Source: Gordonia humi
GTDB lineage: Bacteria; Actinomycetota; Actinomycetes; Mycobacteriales; Mycobacteriaceae
NCBI RefSeq assembly: GCF_014197435.1
Contig: NZ_JACIFP010000001.1
Span: 372,001 to 436,000 of the forward strand
Direction of reading: 5' to 3'
Length of the DNA stretch: 64,000 bases
Shown here piece after piece: positions 7,918-15,950 of the stretch. A program made the position numbers and the translations under genes. The notes under the pieces are model-generated. The model did no database searches. It was given only the letters and a program-made list of their open reading frames with translations, and was not told the origin of the DNA. Positions within the stretch are counted from its first letter, which is position 1; each line of letters starts with the position of its first letter.

Positions 7918-8322
7918 CTACTTCTGATTGATCCGCAGCAGATTGCCGGCCGGGTCGCGGAACGCGCAGTCGCGGACGCCGTAGTCCTGGTCGGCGGGTT
8001 CGGAGATGACGTCGGCTCCTGCGGCGACGAGCTTGTCGAACAACGCGTCGAGATCGTCGGTGGCCAGGGTGACCGCACCGTACGAGCCCTTCGCGATCAG
8101 GTCGAGAACCACCTGCTTCTCGGCATCGGTGACGCCCGGGTCGACGACGGGCGGCCGCAGGACGATCGAGGTCGCCGATCCGACGGGACCGACCGTGATC
8201 CAGCGCATGTCGCCGTAACCGACGTCGCGCCGGACCTCGAAGCCGAGCGCGTCGCGGTAGAAGGCCAACGAGGCCTCGGCATCGATGTGCGGGAGGAACG
8301 TGTAATGGATGTCGATGTTCAT
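7918..8322 (-). CDS. Glyoxalase/VOC-family protein
   Basis: A 134-residue single vicinal-oxygen-chelate domain: DAEASLAFYRDALGFEV, an internal acidic metal-ligand-type region, then CAFRDPAGNLLRINQ at the C-terminus. Members are lyases, dioxygenases or antibiotic-binding proteins; the substrate cannot be told. The start is the ATG at 8322, which has TAGCGT 7 nt upstream and is likely leaderless. An AraC-type gene follows on the same strand upstream, only 10 bp away. Confidence 0.8.
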   Translation of the reverse strand: MNIDIHYTFLPHIDAEASLAFYRDALGFEVRRDVGYGDMRWITVGPVGSATSIVLRPPVVDPGVTDAEKQVVLDLIAKGSYGAVTLATDDLDALFDKLVAAGADVISEPADQDYGVRDCAFRDPAGNLLRINQK

Positions 8323-8329
8323 ACGGACA

Positions 8330-8335
8330 ACGCTA
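8330..8335 (-). promoter_or_regulatory. Leaderless -10 box of VOC gene (TAGCGT)
   Basis: On the minus strand TAGCGT ends 7 nt before the ATG at 8322. Confidence 0.4.
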
Positions 8336-8773
8336 GGCGCGGCCGCCCGGCTTCGCTTCTCGATTCCTGACCGGTCTGGCGGCCTGCCGAGCCAGGCACG
8401 CCGGGACACCCTCCAGGTCTGCGACGTTCTCGCGCTGGTAGACGCTCGGCGGCACCCCGACGAGTTCGGTGAATCGTGTGCTGAACGTGCCCAACGACGA
8501 CGACCCGACCGCGAAACACACGTCGGTGACCGACATGTCCCCGCGCCGCAGGAGCGTCATGGCTCGTTCGACGCGCCGCGTCATCAGATACGAGTAGGGC
8601 GACTCGCCGTAGATCCTCTTGAACTCGCGGCTCAGGTGTCCGGCGGACATGTACGCGCCTCGAGCCAGTTCCTCGACGTCGAGCGGCTTGTCGAATTCAC
8701 GGTCGATGCGGTCGCGGACCCTCCGGATCGCGACGATCGCCTGTGTGCGTGCCATACGCTCGCGCTCGTCCAT
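8333..8773 (-). CDS. AraC-family transcriptional regulator, short form
   Basis: A 146-residue protein consisting almost only of the AraC DNA-binding domain. The first helix-turn-helix is at LDVEELARGAYMSAGHLSREF with GESPYSYLMTRRVERAM. The second is SVTDVCFAVGSSSLGTFSTRFTE, which contains the family's hallmark S-L-G-x-F-S. No N-terminal sensing domain is present, so it belongs to the short MarA/SoxS-like type. The ATG at 8773 lies 5 bp after the stop of the deaminase-like gene. It is directly upstream of the VOC protein, and in actinobacteria such pairs often share an operon. Confidence 0.85.
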   Translation of the reverse strand: MDERERMARTQAIVAIRRVRDRIDREFDKPLDVEELARGAYMSAGHLSREFKRIYGESPYSYLMTRRVERAMTLLRRGDMSVTDVCFAVGSSSLGTFSTRFTELVGVPPSVYQRENVADLEGVPACLARQAARPVRNREAKPGGRA

Positions 8774-8777
8774 CGGC

Positions 8778-9863
8778 TCAGTTGTTGCGTCCGCGCGCGG
8801 CCACCGGCCAGGTGTCGACCACCAACCCGCCCCGGACGACGGCGACCTCGTCGACCAGATTGAGCACCGTGCACACGTGATTCGGCACCACTCGGATTCG
8901 CGAGCCTCGCACGGGAAGCGTTGCATCGGAGGGGAATTCGACGGTGGCATGGTGCTCGGACAGCGCCACGATCCGAGCCTGCGGATGATCGATCAGCCGC
9001 CCGAAACCGGAGGCGTAGTCGGGGCGGTCGGCGCCGAGTACCTTGCTGCCCGAATCCAACACCACACGGCGACCGACGGGACCGTCGTCGCGGCTGACGA
9101 CGGTGGCGAGCACGGTGAGCGCGATGTCGGAGGGTTCGATCCGGCCGAGCTCCCACTGCTGTGCGTCACCGAAGACGTAGACTCCCGGCCGCGCCTCGGT
9201 GAGGCTCGTGCCGTCGGCGTCGAGGGCGCTCGGCGTGGAGCCCCCGCTGCGGACGTGCTTGCGCGCGCCGACCTCCACAAGCGAGCGCGAGGCCTTCCGC
9301 AGCGTCTTCGCCTCGCCGCGCGCGGCGGGAACGGCCTGATCCGTGCCGTAGCTGTGACCGGGGAAGGTGAACACGCCCGCGACGGCGAACCCGGCGTCGA
9401 TCGCGGCCAGCGCGATCTCGCCGACGTCGTCGGGGTGGACGCCGGTGCGGTGGTGACCGCTGTCGACCTCGATGAGGACCTCGAAGCTGCGCACCGCGTC
9501 GCCCAGGCGTGCACCCGCGTTGCGTACGCCGTCGACCGAGTCGACGCCGAAGCGGATCCGCGCGGTCTGGGCCACCGCGACGAGGCGAGCGGCGCTCGAT
9601 CGCGTGAGCCACAACGGGTACGCGATGAACAGATCGTCGAATCCGGCGGCCGCGAACACCTCGGCCTCGCCGATCGTCGCGACCGTGAGACCGGCGGCGC
9701 CCGCATCGACCTGCTTGCGCGCGATCTCGACGATCTTGTGGGTCTTCACATGCGGCCGCAGGGCGATGCCCTTGTCGGCCATGACTCGCGCCATCGCCGC
9801 GATGTTGCGGTCCAGGATCTGTTCGTCGACGATCACCGTCGGCGTCGTGAGCATGTCACCCAT
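8778..9863 (-). CDS. D-serine dehydratase/D-threonine aldolase-like PLP enzyme
   Basis: A fold-type III pyridoxal-phosphate enzyme with an alanine-racemase-like barrel. K40 in RPHVKTHK is the expected PLP lysine. The C-terminal PNHVCTVLN supplies the His and Cys zinc ligands of the DSD1 family. SGHHRTGV and the phosphate-binding GGSTPS are also visible. Members act on D-amino acids (D-serine, D-threonine or related). The ATG at 9863 overlaps the tgt stop by 8 bp, so translation is coupled to tgt; an ATG at 9854 is also possible. No functional link to tRNA modification is evident. Confidence 0.82.
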   Translation of the reverse strand: MGDMLTTPTVIVDEQILDRNIAAMARVMADKGIALRPHVKTHKIVEIARKQVDAGAAGLTVATIGEAEVFAAAGFDDLFIAYPLWLTRSSAARLVAVAQTARIRFGVDSVDGVRNAGARLGDAVRSFEVLIEVDSGHHRTGVHPDDVGEIALAAIDAGFAVAGVFTFPGHSYGTDQAVPAARGEAKTLRKASRSLVEVGARKHVRSGGSTPSALDADGTSLTEARPGVYVFGDAQQWELGRIEPSDIALTVLATVVSRDDGPVGRRVVLDSGSKVLGADRPDYASGFGRLIDHPQARIVALSEHHATVEFPSDATLPVRGSRIRVVPNHVCTVLNLVDEVAVVRGGLVVDTWPVAARGRNN

Positions 9864-11136
9864 CGGCCTTCGCCTGCTCTCGCTTGGTGCCCGCGTAGTA
9901 GCGGCCGAGGAACTCGTCCCGGTACTCGTAGTAGTTCCCGTCCTCGATCGCCTTGCGGGCGCGGTCGACCAACGTGATCGTGAACGACAGATTGTGCAGC
10001 GACGCCAGCGTCGAGGCGAGCCCCTCCTTCGCCTTGAAGAGGTGATGCAGATAGGCGCGCGTGTACTGGGTCGAATAGTTGTCGAGTTCGGCGTCGAGGG
10101 GTGCGAAGTCGTCCCGGTATCGCCGGTTGGTCACGTTGTAGCGACCGTCGAAGGAGTAGATCGCGCCGTTGCGTGCCACGCGCGTCGGCGATACGCAGTC
10201 GAAGGTGTCGGCGCCGTTCTCGATGGCGGTGAACACGTCGTCCGGTTCGCTGATGCCGAGGAGGTGTCGGGGTGCGTCGTCGGGCAGTTCGTCGGTGACC
10301 CATCCGACGATGGTGCCGAGGTTGTCCTTCTCGAGGGCGCCGCCGATGCCGTAGCCGCCGAAGCCCTTGCCGCCGTTCTCCCGGTCGATGCGATTCAGCT
10401 CGACGAGGTCGCGGGTGGCCTTGCGACGCAGATCCTCGTACTGCGCGCCCTGCACGACGCCCCACAGTGCCTGCTGCGGGCGGTGCGAGCGCTCGGTGGA
10501 GAGCCGATTGTGTTCGGCGAGGCAGCGGATGGCCCACTGGCGCGTGCGTTCGAGCGAGGTCTCCTGGTAGCCGCGCGTGTTCATCAGCGTGGTGAGCTCG
10601 TCAAAGGCGAAGATGATGTCGGCGCCAAGCCGGTGCTGGATTCCCATCGACACTTCCGGGGTGAATCGGTGCATCGAGCCGTCGAGGTGCGATTTGAAGG
10701 TGACACCGTCGTCGTCGACGTTCGCCAGCCGTTCCTTTCCCTCGGCGATCGCCGAATCATCCTGCGGCCCGGTCGATTCCATCGAGATGACCTTCTTGAA
10801 GCCCACACCGAGGGACATGACCTGAAAGCCGCCGCTGTCGGTGTAGGTCGGTCCGGGCCAGTTCATGAACGCGCCGAGACCCCCCGCGCGGTCGACGATC
10901 TCGGGGCCGGGCTGCAGGTACAGGTGGTAGGCGTTGGCGAGGACGGCCTGCGCACCGAGGGCGGCAACCGACTCCGGCAGCACGGTCTTGACCGTCGCTT
11001 TGGTGCCGACCGGAACGAACGCCGGAGTGTGGATCTCGCCGTGCGGGGTGACGATCGTACCGGTCCGGCCGGACGTGCCGTCGAGGGTCGCCCGCCGGAT
11101 GAACTCGCTGCTGGTCACATCGTCATAGTGCCCCAT
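9856..11136 (-). CDS. tgt: tRNA-guanine transglycosylase, divergent, zinc cysteines missing
   Basis: Exchanges guanine 34 for queuine or a precursor in GUN-anticodon tRNAs. The catalytic aspartates are present in TDSGGFQ and DTFDCVSPTR, and the barrel motifs LANAYHLYLQPG and WGVVQG are clear. The region that normally holds C-x-C-x-x-C reads PLDAELDNYSTQYTRAYLHH, so all three zinc cysteines are absent, while the later His (SLHNL) is kept. The usual FDECTPY Cys is also Leu (FDELTTL). The start ATG at 11136 (MGHYDD) gives 426 residues, longer than the usual 370-380. It lies close to gluQ, which acts on queuosine. Function could be changed, or zinc may be dispensable. Confidence 0.87.
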   Translation of the reverse strand: MGHYDDVTSSEFIRRATLDGTSGRTGTIVTPHGEIHTPAFVPVGTKATVKTVLPESVAALGAQAVLANAYHLYLQPGPEIVDRAGGLGAFMNWPGPTYTDSGGFQVMSLGVGFKKVISMESTGPQDDSAIAEGKERLANVDDDGVTFKSHLDGSMHRFTPEVSMGIQHRLGADIIFAFDELTTLMNTRGYQETSLERTRQWAIRCLAEHNRLSTERSHRPQQALWGVVQGAQYEDLRRKATRDLVELNRIDRENGGKGFGGYGIGGALEKDNLGTIVGWVTDELPDDAPRHLLGISEPDDVFTAIENGADTFDCVSPTRVARNGAIYSFDGRYNVTNRRYRDDFAPLDAELDNYSTQYTRAYLHHLFKAKEGLASTLASLHNLSFTITLVDRARKAIEDGNYYEYRDEFLGRYYAGTKREQAKADG

Positions 11137-11175
11137 CGGGGGCGTCGGTGACGCGATGACCCACGGTATCTGCAT

Positions 11176-11181
11176 TACCGT
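11176..11181 (+). promoter_or_regulatory. Leaderless -10 box of lipoprotein gene (TACCGT)
   Basis: TACCGT ends 7 nt before the ATG at 11189. Confidence 0.4.
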
Positions 11182-11188
11182 TGAAGCC

Positions 11189-11641
11189 ATGACGCGCACG
11201 ATGAAGCTCGCCGCCACCACTGTCCTCGGCCTGTCCCTGGCCCTGACCGCCGCCGCGTGCGGCGACGAGCAGGAGGCGCCGTCCGCCGAGCCGTCGGCCT
11301 CGACGACGGTGGCCACGCCGCCGAGCGACCGCAGCGTGCCGGTGGTTCCCGGGCCCAAACCGAAGACCGGATCGACCACCACGACCCACGAGACGGAGAC
11401 CTCGACCGACGACGCGAAGACCTGCGGCGCGACCAAGGGGCCCGACGGCGCCTTGCAGATCCACCTCGTCGAGGGCGACGTCACCTGCGACACCGCCAAG
11501 GCCATCGCCAAGGAGTACGGCCCACTGATCGCGACCGGTCAGCCGCAGGACGTCAAGGGCTGGAACTGCGGACCGTCGACGACACTCGGCGAACTCGCCC
11601 GCTGCACCATGGACTCACAGGCGTTCGCCCTGGTCCCGTAG
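11189..11641 (+). CDS. Secreted lipoprotein, unknown function
   Basis: A 150-residue exported protein with a signal peptide and lipobox LTAAACGDE; the Cys is the lipidation site. A linker rich in Ser, Thr and Pro follows (about 28-75). The C-terminal domain of about 70 residues contains three or four cysteines (KTCGA, VTCDTA, WNCGP, ARCTM), probably in disulphides. That domain resembles small secreted actinobacterial proteins, but I assign no family. It is divergent from tgt and convergent with murF. Confidence 0.75.
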   Translation: MTRTMKLAATTVLGLSLALTAAACGDEQEAPSAEPSASTTVATPPSDRSVPVVPGPKPKTGSTTTTHETETSTDDAKTCGATKGPDGALQIHLVEGDVTCDTAKAIAKEYGPLIATGQPQDVKGWNCGPSTTLGELARCTMDSQAFALVP

Positions 11642-11677
11642 GAATCGGGTCGACGACGCATCCTGCTGACCGCGTCC

Positions 11678-12994
11678 TCAGCCCAGTGCCGTCGCGACCC
11701 GCTCCAACGCCGCGACGCGGCTGCCCTTGACGAGCACGGCGTCGCCCTCGGCGAGTTCGCCGAGCGCGGCGACGGCCTCGTCGACGCCGGACACGTGGGT
11801 CGCGGCCGCGCCGTAGGCGGGCTCGTCGACGGCGATCACGGTGATGCCGAGGTCGACGGCCTGCCGAGCGACGTCACGGTGCGCCGAATCGCCGTCGGCG
11901 CCGAGTTCGGCCATGGTGCCGACGACGGCGAAGCGGCGACGCGCCTCGAGCCGGGCCAGAGACGACAGTCCGGCCGCCATCGATGTCGGGTTGGCGTTGT
12001 ACGCGTCGTTGATGACCGTGACGCCGGAGGCGGTGGTGCTCATCTCCATCCGCAGACCCGACAGCACGGCCTCGGACAGTCCGGCGGCGAGCGCCGTGAC
12101 GGGCACGCCGAGTCCGCATCCCGCGGCCGCCGCGGCCAGTGCGTTGGGAACCTGGTGCTCACCGCGCGCCTGCAGCGCGACCGACGTCGTACCCCACGGG
12201 CTGTGCAGGGTGAACGATGCGCGGAGCTGGTCGTCGAGGGTGATGTCGGTGGCGCGGACATCGGCGTCGTCGGCCACACCGTATGTGAGCACGCGGGCCT
12301 GCGTGCGAGGGGCCATGGCGCGAACCAGCGGATGGTCGGCGTTGAGGACCGCGACGCCGTCGGCGGGCAGGGATTCGACGAGTTCCCCCTTGGCCTGCGC
12401 GACGTCCTCCAGAGTGCCGAACATCTCCAGGTGGACGCCTTCGACGCGGGTGATGACGCCGACCGTGGGCGAGGCGATGTCGCAGAGCAGGGCGATGTGG
12501 CCGACGCCGCGCGCCCCCATCTCCAGCACGACGGCCTCGGTGTCGTCCGGGGCTCCGAGCAGTGTGAGCGGCAGACCGAGCTCGTTGTTGAAGCTCTTCT
12601 CACTGGCCGACGTCGCGTACGTCGTGGCCAGGACGCCCGCGAGGAGGTCCTTGGTGGAGGTCTTGCCGACCGATCCGGTGACGCCGACGACGCGCGGCGG
12701 AAGCCCGGCGCGGACCGCGCGCCCGATGTCGGCGAGCGCGAGGGAGGTGTCGGGCACCTGCACGGCGGTCGCGTTCACGGTCGGGTCCGGTGCGCGATCG
12801 GTGAGATAGACCGGTGCACCCGCGGTGACCGCGTTCGCGATGAAGTCGTGGCCGTCACGGGCGGCGACGATCGGCACGAACAGCTGACCGGGACTGATGG
12901 AACGCGAGTCGATGCTCGCCGATTCGACGGCGACGTCGGGTCCGTGGAGTGTCCCGCCGGTGGCGGCTGCGATCTGACTGGCCTGAAGGTGCAC
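11678..12994 (-). CDS. murF: UDP-MurNAc-tripeptide:D-Ala-D-Ala ligase
   Basis: Adds D-Ala-D-Ala to the UDP-MurNAc tripeptide in the cytoplasm. The N-terminal domain has DSRSISPGQLFVP. The ATPase domain has the P-loop GVTGSVGKTSTKD, the substrate-binding FNNELGLPLTLL, and AVVLEMGARG. The C-terminal domain starts near INDAYNANPTSM. It has 438 residues with a GTG start at 12994 and no Shine-Dalgarno sequence. It is divergent from ddl, whose product is its substrate, with only 39 bp between the start codons. Confidence 0.93.
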   Translation of the reverse strand: MHLQASQIAAATGGTLHGPDVAVESASIDSRSISPGQLFVPIVAARDGHDFIANAVTAGAPVYLTDRAPDPTVNATAVQVPDTSLALADIGRAVRAGLPPRVVGVTGSVGKTSTKDLLAGVLATTYATSASEKSFNNELGLPLTLLGAPDDTEAVVLEMGARGVGHIALLCDIASPTVGVITRVEGVHLEMFGTLEDVAQAKGELVESLPADGVAVLNADHPLVRAMAPRTQARVLTYGVADDADVRATDITLDDQLRASFTLHSPWGTTSVALQARGEHQVPNALAAAAAGCGLGVPVTALAAGLSEAVLSGLRMEMSTTASGVTVINDAYNANPTSMAAGLSSLARLEARRRFAVVGTMAELGADGDSAHRDVARQAVDLGITVIAVDEPAYGAAATHVSGVDEAVAALGELAEGDAVLVKGSRVAALERVATALG

Positions 12995-13002
12995 GGGAAG
13001 AA

Positions 13003-13008
13003 ACGGTA
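13003..13008 (-). promoter_or_regulatory. Leaderless -10 box of murF (TACCGT)
   Basis: On the minus strand TACCGT ends 8 nt before the GTG at 12994. Confidence 0.4.
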
Positions 13009-13020
13009 CAGGCGAACACG

Positions 13021-13026
13021 TATCCT
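13021..13026 (+). promoter_or_regulatory. Leaderless -10 box of ddl (TATCCT)
   Basis: TATCCT ends 7 nt before the ATG at 13034. It sits 12 bp from the opposing murF box. Confidence 0.4.
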
Positions 13027-13033
13027 GGCATCC

Positions 13034-14107
13034 ATGAGCACCCCCCTGCTGCGGCTGGTCGTCCTCTACGGCGGAGTCTCCGCCGAGCACGATGTGTCCC
13101 GCGTGAGCGCGGCGCACGTATTGGCAGCCGCGGATCGCGACAAGTACACCCTGATCCCGGTCGGCGTCGACAAGAACGGCGTGTGGCACCGGAACGACGC
13201 GATCGCCGCCGCGCTCGCGGCCGGTTCCTCCATTCCCGGTCGACTCGACGTCGAAGGCCCCGAAGTCGATCCCCTGAACGTGGTCCGTGGCGATGCCGGC
13301 GACCTGACCGTCGTCCTCCCGCTGCTGCACGGGCCGCACGGTGAGGACGGCACCGTGCAGGGCATGCTCGAGCTGTTCAAAGTCCCGTACGTCGGATGCG
13401 GCGTGCTCGGGTCGGCGCTGTGCATGGACAAGGCGATGGCCAAGGAGCTCGCCGCACGCGCGGGAATCCCGCAGTGCCGCTGGGTCACCTTCCGCGACGG
13501 CGTCGACGACGCCCGCACCATCGTCGACCGCGCCGTCGACGAACTCGCTCTCCCGATCTTCGTCAAACCCGCCAACATGGGCTCGTCGGTCGGCGTCTCG
13601 CGCGCCGCCTCTCCCGACGAACTCGACAAGGCGATCAACGTCGCCCTCCGTTACGACGACGTCGTCGTCCTGGAGGAGGCGGTCACCGCCCGCGAGATCG
13701 AGGTCGGAGTGCTGGGCAACAGCGCACCGGACACGACGTTCCCCGGCGAGATCAGATCGGGCAGCGAGTTCTACGACTACGAGGACAAGTACGTCACCGG
13801 CACGGCCGAACTGATGATCCCCGCACCGCTCGACGACGACGCGATCGCCGAGGTCCGCGGACTCGCCGCGGACGCGTTCACCGCACTGCGCTGCGCGGGC
13901 ATGGCGCGCGTCGACTTCTTCTACGAGGAGGGCGGACGCGGCTGGCTGCTCAACGAGATCAACACGATCCCCGGCTTCACCCCGGCGTCGATGTATCCGA
14001 AGATGTGGGAGTACTCGGGAATCGCCTACCCGGACCTCATCGACCGTCTGGTGACGCTGGCGTTGGAGGTGCACCGTCGCCGAAGCTCGTTCTCGACCGA
14101 GCACTGA
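13034..14107 (+). CDS. ddl: D-alanine--D-alanine ligase
   Basis: An ATP-grasp ligase making the D-Ala-D-Ala dipeptide for peptidoglycan. It shows VLYGGVSAEHDVS at the N-terminus, PLLHGPHGEDGTVQG, the ATP-binding FVKPANMGSSVGVS and the metal-binding NEINTIPGFTP. E in SAEHD and S in GSSVGVS match catalytic positions. It has 357 residues, normal for actinobacterial enzymes. The ATG at 13034 follows a -10-like box by 7 nt. It is divergent from murF, its next step in the pathway. Confidence 0.95.
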   Translation: MSTPLLRLVVLYGGVSAEHDVSRVSAAHVLAAADRDKYTLIPVGVDKNGVWHRNDAIAAALAAGSSIPGRLDVEGPEVDPLNVVRGDAGDLTVVLPLLHGPHGEDGTVQGMLELFKVPYVGCGVLGSALCMDKAMAKELAARAGIPQCRWVTFRDGVDDARTIVDRAVDELALPIFVKPANMGSSVGVSRAASPDELDKAINVALRYDDVVVLEEAVTAREIEVGVLGNSAPDTTFPGEIRSGSEFYDYEDKYVTGTAELMIPAPLDDDAIAEVRGLAADAFTALRCAGMARVDFFYEEGGRGWLLNEINTIPGFTPASMYPKMWEYSGIAYPDLIDRLVTLALEVHRRRSSFSTEH

Positions 14108-14210
14108 GGGGCCACGGGGTCCTCGCTGCGAACCCTGCTCGTGACTCGTCGGGCGGTCGTTCTCGGAAGAAGCCCGGCACGGCGACGGTCTCCCGTGCGA
14201 GAGTTGTGGC

Positions 14211-14849
14211 GTGAATTATCTTCTCGCCGTCGACTCGTCGATCACGGGCCCCGACTCCGTCTCCGTCCCGCTTGTCGCCGAGTTCGCGCAGGCCTGGAGC
14301 GACGCGGCGCCCGACCGCACTGTCGTCTCCCGCGACCTCACCGCGAATCCGGTCCCGCATCTGACCACGTCGGGTCAGCACTACGCCGAGGCCATGCGGC
14401 GGCCGCACGAGATCGTCGACGATGCCCAGACCGCTCTGCAACGCGAACTGATCGACGAGGTCGCCGGGGCGGCCGCCGTCGTGATTGGCGCACCGATGTA
14501 CAACTGGTCGATCCCGTCGACGCTCAAAGCGTGGCTCGACCACCTGCACGTCCTCGGCATGACCACCTCGGACGAGTCGGCTCCCGGTCCGCTTCACGGC
14601 ATCCCGGTGGTCGTCGTGTCCCCGCGCGGTCTCTCCTACGACAACACCGTTCCGGAGCTGGCCGGCGACTACACGGTGCCGGCTATCGAGAAGATCCTCG
14701 GCGGGTCGATGGGGATGGACGTCACCAGCGTCGTCGCGGACTACACGCTCGCCGACCGGCTCCCTCCCCTGGCCGAGCATGCGGATGCCGCCGCGCTGTC
14801 GCGGGCCGCCGCCTCCGCGCGGCTGCGCGAGTTGGCAGCGGAGCTGTAG
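14211..14849 (+). CDS. azoR: FMN-dependent NADH-azoreductase/NAD(P)H quinone reductase
   Basis: A flavodoxin-like 212-residue reductase. DSSITGPDSVSVPL matches the FMN phosphate loop, and APMYNWSIPSTLKAWLDHL is the AzoR signature. VVVVSPRG forms the third flavin-contact strand. Such enzymes reduce quinones and azo or nitro compounds with two electrons. It uses a GTG start at 14211. A 103-bp gap follows ddl, and a strong hairpin lies 70 bp downstream, facing a tRNA gene. Confidence 0.85.
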   Translation: MNYLLAVDSSITGPDSVSVPLVAEFAQAWSDAAPDRTVVSRDLTANPVPHLTTSGQHYAEAMRRPHEIVDDAQTALQRELIDEVAGAAAVVIGAPMYNWSIPSTLKAWLDHLHVLGMTTSDESAPGPLHGIPVVVVSPRGLSYDNTVPELAGDYTVPAIEKILGGSMGMDVTSVVADYTLADRLPPLAEHADAAALSRAAASARLRELAAEL

Positions 14850-14918
14850 CGCCGACCGGTCGATCCGCACAGAGGACACGTCCGCGCGGTGATCACGCAT
14901 CCTCATGAACGCATGGAA

Positions 14919-14953
14919 AAGGCCCCTGACCTGCACTGCAGATCAGGGGCCTT
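14919..14953 (-). terminator. Terminator of tRNA-Ser(CGA)
   Basis: A 17-bp stem with one mismatch (arm AAGGCCCCTGA at 14919-14929, its complement at 14943-14953, inner CTGCA/TGCAG). On the minus strand it is followed by TTTT, starting right after the tRNA 3' end. It may also stop azoR transcripts from the other side. Confidence 0.8.
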
Positions 14954-14956
14954 GCG

Positions 14957-15044
14957 CGGTGGCGGAGGGATTTGAACCCCCGGTGCAGGGTCACTACACA
15001 CGACATTTCGAGTGTCGCACCTTCGGCCGCTCGGACACGCCACC
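14957..15044 (-). tRNA. tRNA-Ser (anticodon CGA)
   Basis: An 88-nt class II tRNA. The acceptor stem GGTGGCG pairs with CGCCACC, with G as discriminator. The anticodon loop CTCGAAA gives CGA. A long variable arm and GGTTCAAATC in the T loop are present. CCA is not encoded. It reads UCG codons. Confidence 0.96.
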
Positions 15045-15114
15045 GAGAGAGAACTATACGGTAGGTACTCGCTCGGTGCGAAATCGGCTGGTCAGAAGCA
15101 GTTTCCGCGGTGTT

Positions 15115-15405
15115 CTACTGCTGGCCGCCGGATGATCCCCCGCCGGTGAACTTGTCGGCGATCTCGCCGAACTTCTCCTTGGCCGTGTTCATCGCGCCCT
15201 GCACGTTCTCGTTCTTGGCGACCTCGTCGAGCTTCTCCCGGGCGGTCGAGACCGCGCCCTTGACCTGATCGCTGCTCGCGACCTCGTCGAACTTCTCCTT
15301 GGCCGAGCTGACCGCACCCTTGACCTGCTCGCTCTCGGCGAACTCGTTGACCTTGCCGATCACCTGACCGGCGAGCTTGGTGACCTTGTCCATCGGATCG
15401 GACAT
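15115..15405 (-). CDS. Small amphipathic repeat protein, LEA-like
   Basis: A 96-residue soluble protein with three consecutive 20-residue repeats of the pattern S-D-Q-V-K-G-A-V-S-T-A-R-E-K-L-D-E-V-A. They are rich in Lys, Glu and Ala and form predicted amphipathic helices. The tail is GGGSSGGQQ. The pattern recalls late-embryogenesis-abundant or CsbD-like stress proteins and the short mycobacterial Rv0909-type antitoxins, but identity is not established. The ATG at 15405 follows GGGGAAG, a strong ribosome-binding site. It stands alone between a tRNA and tadA. Confidence 0.7.
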   Translation of the reverse strand: MSDPMDKVTKLAGQVIGKVNEFAESEQVKGAVSSAKEKFDEVASSDQVKGAVSTAREKLDEVAKNENVQGAMNTAKEKFGEIADKFTGGGSSGGQQ

Positions 15406-15470
15406 TACTTCCCCTTCGGTTGTCGACGCGTGCGGCCGTCGACGGCGCACGCTTCAAGTGTGCCGCAGAA

Positions 15471-15944
15471 TCAGCGACGGCGGGCGGAGAAGAAGCCGGT
15501 GACCAGCGACGCGCATTCGGCTTCGAGGACGCCGCCGAGGACTTCGGGCCGATGCACCAGCCGCGGATCGCGCAGCACGTCCCAGAGCGAGCCGACCGCC
15601 CCCGTCTTCGGCTCCCACGCACCGAACACCACGCGGGACACGCGCGCCAGCCCGATCGCGCCGGCGCACATCGTGCAGGGTTCGACGGTCACGACGAGCG
15701 TGCAGTCCTCCAGGCGCCAGCCGTCGCCGTACCTTCGGGCCGCTTCACGCAGTGCGAGAACTTCGGCGTGGGCGGTCGGATCGCCGTCGGTCTCGCGCCG
15801 ATTCGCCGCGCGGGCCAGCTCGACTCCGTCCGGGCCGTAGATCACGGCGCCGATCGGCACGTCGCCGGGCGGAGCCGCCCGCGCAGCGTCGACGGCCGAT
15901 CGCATCATGACTTCGGCGTCGCGCTGAACGCTCCCTCGGTCCAC
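15471..15944 (-). CDS. tadA: tRNA-specific adenosine deaminase
   Basis: A zinc cytidine-deaminase-fold enzyme converting A34 of tRNA-Arg(ACG) to inosine. The zinc ligand His and the catalytic Glu are H59 and E61 (AHAEV); the zinc cysteines are C90 and C93 (PCTMC). The 157-residue length is typical; the start is a GTG at 15944. It is 6 bp downstream of its co-conserved partner gene, so it is co-transcribed. Its substrate, tRNA-Arg(ACG), is encoded 5.5 kb away in this window. Confidence 0.9.
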   Translation of the reverse strand: MDRGSVQRDAEVMMRSAVDAARAAPPGDVPIGAVIYGPDGVELARAANRRETDGDPTAHAEVLALREAARRYGDGWRLEDCTLVVTVEPCTMCAGAIGLARVSRVVFGAWEPKTGAVGSLWDVLRDPRLVHRPEVLGGVLEAECASLVTGFFSARRR

Positions 15945-15950
15945 TCCGGG

